Shown here: piece after piece, positions 4,642 through 7,219 of the stretch
Layout of the letters: every line of letters starts with the position of its first letter
Position numbering within the stretch: the stretch's first letter is position 1
NCBI GenBank assembly: GCA_022615275.1
Contig: JAKEHA010000216.1
Location: 1-7,219, forward strand
Direction: 5' to 3'
Source: Candidatus Latescibacterota bacterium
GTDB taxonomy: Bacteria; Krumholzibacteriota; Krumholzibacteriia; WVZY01; JAKEHA01
Length of the DNA: 7,219 nt
Position numbers and translations under genes: made by a program
Notes under the pieces: model-generated
Databases searched by the model: none
What the model was told of the DNA's origin: nothing
The model's input: the letters and a program-made list of their open reading frames with translations, nothing else

Positions 4642-7100
4642 CCATGACTCCGATCTTTTCGACTTTGGTGGACTCGATCACGACCGAATCGTTCGCGTGG
4701 TGGTTCTGGCGCGCCTCGTTCCTCGCCGCTATCGCGTGCGCGTTCCTCGCCATCGTGCGCAGCGCGCGGCCGGCCACACGGCACGCGGTCGCGATCGCCA
4801 GCCTGGCGGCCGTCGCCCTCTTGCCGGCGGCCTCGGCGATCCTGCCCACGCTTTCGATCCCCATTCTTCCCGCGCCCGAAGCGGTCGTAACGCCCCCGGC
4901 TCCGCGCGCGTTTCCCTTCGCGATCGACGCCCCGTCGGAAGCGCCTGCTCCGACGGTGGCACCGGCGACCGTCGTAGCGCCCGCGCCAGTCATCACTCCC
5001 GCGCCGGTGAAGCCCGCGTCGCGCGGACCCCTCGCGGTCATCGGGCGGGTCGTAATCTCGGGCATTCGCGACTCCATCGCGTCGATCGGCTGGAAAGGAT
5101 TCGCCGCGATGACATGGTTCACGGTGGCGATCTGCCTGCTCGGCTGGATCGCAATGGGCGTCGTCGGCGCGCGGCGTCTGTCGAGGGGCGCGGCGTCGAT
5201 ATCCGACCACGAGCTCTGGGACGAATGCGAGCGCGCGTGCCGCGTGCTCGGGATCAAACGCACGGTGGACGTGGGCGTGTCGCGCGACGTGGCGATCCCG
5301 ATGGTCGTGGGTGCGCTCCGCCCCCGCGTCGTGATCCCCACGTCGGCGGCCGTTTGGTCGCGCGAGCGGCTGCGCGTCGTCTTGCTGCACGAGCTGGCGC
5401 ACGTGCGGCGCCACGACGTGGCGTGGCTCTTCGTCGCGCGCGTCGTGACCTCGCTGTTCTGGTTCCATCCGCTGGTGTGGCTGCTTTCGAAGAGCGCCCG
5501 TCGCGACGCCGAGCGCGCGTGCGACGAGATCGTGCTGGCGAACGGTGTCCGCGGCTCCGATTACGCCGAGCACCTGGTTGCCATCGCGCGCACGGCGATG
5601 GTGCGCGATCCCCTGGCCGGCTCGGCGCTCGCCTTCGCGACGCGTTCGTCGTTGGAAAAGCGCGTGGTGTCGATCCTTTCCGCGCGCATCCCGCACGCCA
5701 CGACGTCGCGGCGCTCGCTGACCGCCTCGGCGTGCGCGGCGCTCTTGCTCTTCGCCCTGGTGGCGGCCGTGCGCCCGACCCCCGCGTCGTCCGCGCTCGT
5801 CATCCCGGCCGAATCGCCCGATATGGTCGAGGCGCAGCACTATTCCTTCGAAGAGGAGACGGTCACGGCGACCAAGGAGAAGTTCGACATAGACACGGCC
5901 GCGCCCGCGGGCCCGGAGTACTATCTGGCCGACAACGACGAAGACGAGCGCTCCGGCCGCGAGTGGTACTCGCGGGCGAGTGAGTTGTACAACCGCGAGC
6001 GCTTCGCGCGCGCGGGCGAAGCCTACGAGAACGCGGCCAAGCGCGGTTATCGCACCGAGACCGCGTACTACAACGCCGGGTGTTCGTACGCGCTCGCCGA
6101 CCAGCCCAGCCGTGCCATCGAGATGTTGCAAGAGGCGTTCGAAGAGGGCTTCGACAATCCCCAGTACTACGCCGAGGACGAGGACTTGAATTCGCTGCGC
6201 GGCGACCCGCGTTTCCAGAAGCTGCTCGCCCTCGTCATGAGCTCCCCCGAGGCGGAGTCGGAGCGACGCGCCGCCACGCGGGACTACGAACGCCTCGCCA
6301 AAGCGAAAGAGGTCGACGAGGGCGACTGGAATTCGGTCGGCATCGATCTGTTGCGCTCGGGCGACTACGAGGGCGCGGCCAAGGCGTTCGACAACGAGTT
6401 CAAGGTCAGCAAGGACGAGGACGCGCTCTACAACAAGGCGTGCGCGCGCTCACTGGCCGGCAAAAAAGACGAAGCGCTCGAGTTACTCGAACAGTCCATC
6501 ACGACCGGCACCGTCAATGCCGAGCACATGCAGGAGGACCCCGACCTCGTCCCGCTCCACGGCGAGGCGCGCTTCGACCAGATGGTCACTCTCGCTGAAG
6601 ACCTGACTCTCCACGGCGGTGGTTGGTGGGGCAACTTCAACGGCAACTGGTCGTGGAAGGGCAACGACAAGAAGAACTGGCGCAAGGCGGTCCCGCACTT
6701 CGAAGAAATGGCGCAGAAGCACCCGAAGATCGGGCGCGCGTGGTTCAACCTGGGCTACGCGCAGCTCGCCGCGGAAGACCCGGAGAAGAGCACGACGTCG
6801 TTCCAGAAGGCGCTCGACTTCGGTTACAAGACGCCGACCACGATGTACAACCTCGCGTGCTCGCGCGCGCAGGCCGACGACGTCGACGGTGCCATCGCGT
6901 GGCTGGAGAAGTCGGAGGCCGCGGGCATGGAGATGTGGAATCACGCGCGCTGGGACGACGACCTCGAACCGCTGCATTCGGACGCGCGCTTCAAGTCGAT
7001 GGCCAAGCGTTGGAGGGCGGAGGCCAAGAAGCACAATCACGACGAGGACCACGACTGGGATTGGGACGATGACGACGACGAGGACAAGGACGACACCTAG
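4638..7100 (+). CDS. BlaR1-type M56 zinc metalloprotease receptor with C-terminal TPR modules
   Basis: The product has 820 residues. Membrane segments are seen at about 18-40, 50-72, 154-178 and 360-378, the four-helix plan of BlaR1. Between segments 2 and 3 is a long Pro/Ala-rich loop (73-130), predicted outside. The M56 protease domain (about 190-350) has HELAH (H251, E252, H255), with RRDAERACDE following; E292 is the likely third zinc ligand. The domain should face the cytoplasm and start loss of the neighbouring repressor. After segment 4 there is no penicillin-binding domain. Instead three TPR-containing modules appear (about 440-532, 562-650, 680-790), each with a YN-x2-C motif (C482, C602, C741) and ending D-L-x2-L-x3-x-R-F. 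A Trp/Gly-rich insert lies at 658-681 and a His/Asp/Trp-rich acidic tail at 799-820. Start 4638 overlaps the repressor stop; ATG 4644 is an alternative sharing the Shine-Dalgarno AAGGAAGGA. Confidence 0.9.
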   Translation: MTMTPIFSTLVDSITTESFAWWFWRASFLAAIACAFLAIVRSARPATRHAVAIASLAAVALLPAASAILPTLSIPILPAPEAVVTPPAPRAFPFAIDAPSEAPAPTVAPATVVAPAPVITPAPVKPASRGPLAVIGRVVISGIRDSIASIGWKGFAAMTWFTVAICLLGWIAMGVVGARRLSRGAASISDHELWDECERACRVLGIKRTVDVGVSRDVAIPMVVGALRPRVVIPTSAAVWSRERLRVVLLHELAHVRRHDVAWLFVARVVTSLFWFHPLVWLLSKSARRDAERACDEIVLANGVRGSDYAEHLVAIARTAMVRDPLAGSALAFATRSSLEKRVVSILSARIPHATTSRRSLTASACAALLLFALVAAVRPTPASSALVIPAESPDMVEAQHYSFEEETVTATKEKFDIDTAAPAGPEYYLADNDEDERSGREWYSRASELYNRERFARAGEAYENAAKRGYRTETAYYNAGCSYALADQPSRAIEMLQEAFEEGFDNPQYYAEDEDLNSLRGDPRFQKLLALVMSSPEAESERRAATRDYERLAKAKEVDEGDWNSVGIDLLRSGDYEGAAKAFDNEFKVSKDEDALYNKACARSLAGKKDEALELLEQSITTGTVNAEHMQEDPDLVPLHGEARFDQMVTLAEDLTLHGGGWWGNFNGNWSWKGNDKKNWRKAVPHFEEMAQKHPKIGRAWFNLGYAQLAAEDPEKSTTSFQKALDFGYKTPTTMYNLACSRAQADDVDGAIAWLEKSEAAGMEMWNHARWDDDLEPLHSDARFKSMAKRWRAEAKKHNHDEDHDWDWDDDDDEDKDDT

Positions 7101-7142
7101 AGTCCTCCGCCTGGGCACTCTTTCGGGACGCGCGGAACGCAA

Positions 7143-7176
7143 GAAGGCCCCGCCACCACGCGGTGACGGGGCCTTC
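7143..7176 (+). terminator. Intrinsic terminator of the repressor/receptor operon
   Basis: The arms 7143-7157 and 7162-7176 pair over 15 positions around a 4-nt loop, with a single C-A mismatch; the lower part (GAAGGCCCCG with CGGGGCCTTC) is perfect. It starts 42 nt after the M56 stop. Only a weak T-rich stretch (CGGCGTTTCATC) follows. Because the stem begins with AA and ends with TT it may work in both directions. It is closely related to the hairpin at 3514-3541. Confidence 0.75.
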
Positions 7177-7219
7177 GGCGTTTCATCACGAGGGTCACTC
7201 CCGATTCGTCGCCGTCTCC

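Noticed and set aside
4500..6131. A 543-codon open frame on the minus strand opposite the repressor/receptor operon
   Set aside because: It is an Arg/Gly/His-rich shadow frame made by strong GC third-position bias. The plus-strand frames carry clear BlaI and M56 motifs, and no family is recognisable in the antisense product.
7195..7219. Possible C-terminus of a minus-strand gene entering from the right edge (last residues ETATNRE, TGA at 7197-7195)
   Set aside because: Only seven codons are visible, too few to support a gene, although a convergent gene would fit the two-way terminator at 7143-7176.

Overview
This is a high-GC bacterial window (GC-rich throughout, with strong G/C third-position bias). 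The genes suggest a diderm outside the best-studied groups, in the manner of Myxococcota-, Acidobacteriota- or Eisenbacteria-like lineages: a secreted subtilase with a fervidolysin-type prodomain, a BlaI/M56 pair whose receptor carries TPR repeats, and a single-RRM RNA-binding protein. The taxon cannot be fixed from the sequence alone.

Layout. (1) Positions 1-891, minus strand: the first 297 codons of a secreted S8 protease; its 3' end lies outside the window. (2) 892-1258: a divergent control region with a candidate protease promoter, a roughly 240-nt protease leader holding mutually exclusive stems and a terminator-like hairpin, and a 12-bp perfect palindrome. (3) 1259-2842, plus: a polytopic GT-C glycosyltransferase resembling the AftB group. 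(4) 2824-3410, minus: a genomic scar. The first ~65 codons of formate-tetrahydrofolate ligase (fhs), with a good ribosome binding site and candidate promoters, are joined out of frame to the tail of an unrelated, perhaps LolA-like, protein. (5) 3514-4110, minus: an RRM RNA-binding protein gene with a near-consensus promoter, a ~205-nt leader and a terminator. (6) 4159-7176, plus: a two-gene operon with ATGA overlap, coding for a BlaI/MecI-family repressor and an 820-residue BlaR1-type M56 metalloprotease, closed by a strong terminator.

The operon is the most interesting system. By analogy with BlaR1/BlaI, the M56 protein should sense something outside the cytoplasm and activate its cytoplasmic HELAH zinc protease, which leads to loss of the BlaI-type repressor. 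The usual penicillin-binding sensor is absent. In its place are three tandem TPR modules, a Trp/Gly-rich insert and an extremely acidic His/Asp/Trp tail. Two tandem TGCT/AGCA dyads overlap the predicted -10 of the operon and are natural candidates for the repressor's own operator.

The same imperfect hairpin occurs downstream of both the RRM gene and the M56 gene, which points to a dispersed terminator family in this genome. Nothing in the window looks like a transposase, integrase, CRISPR array, tRNA or rRNA.
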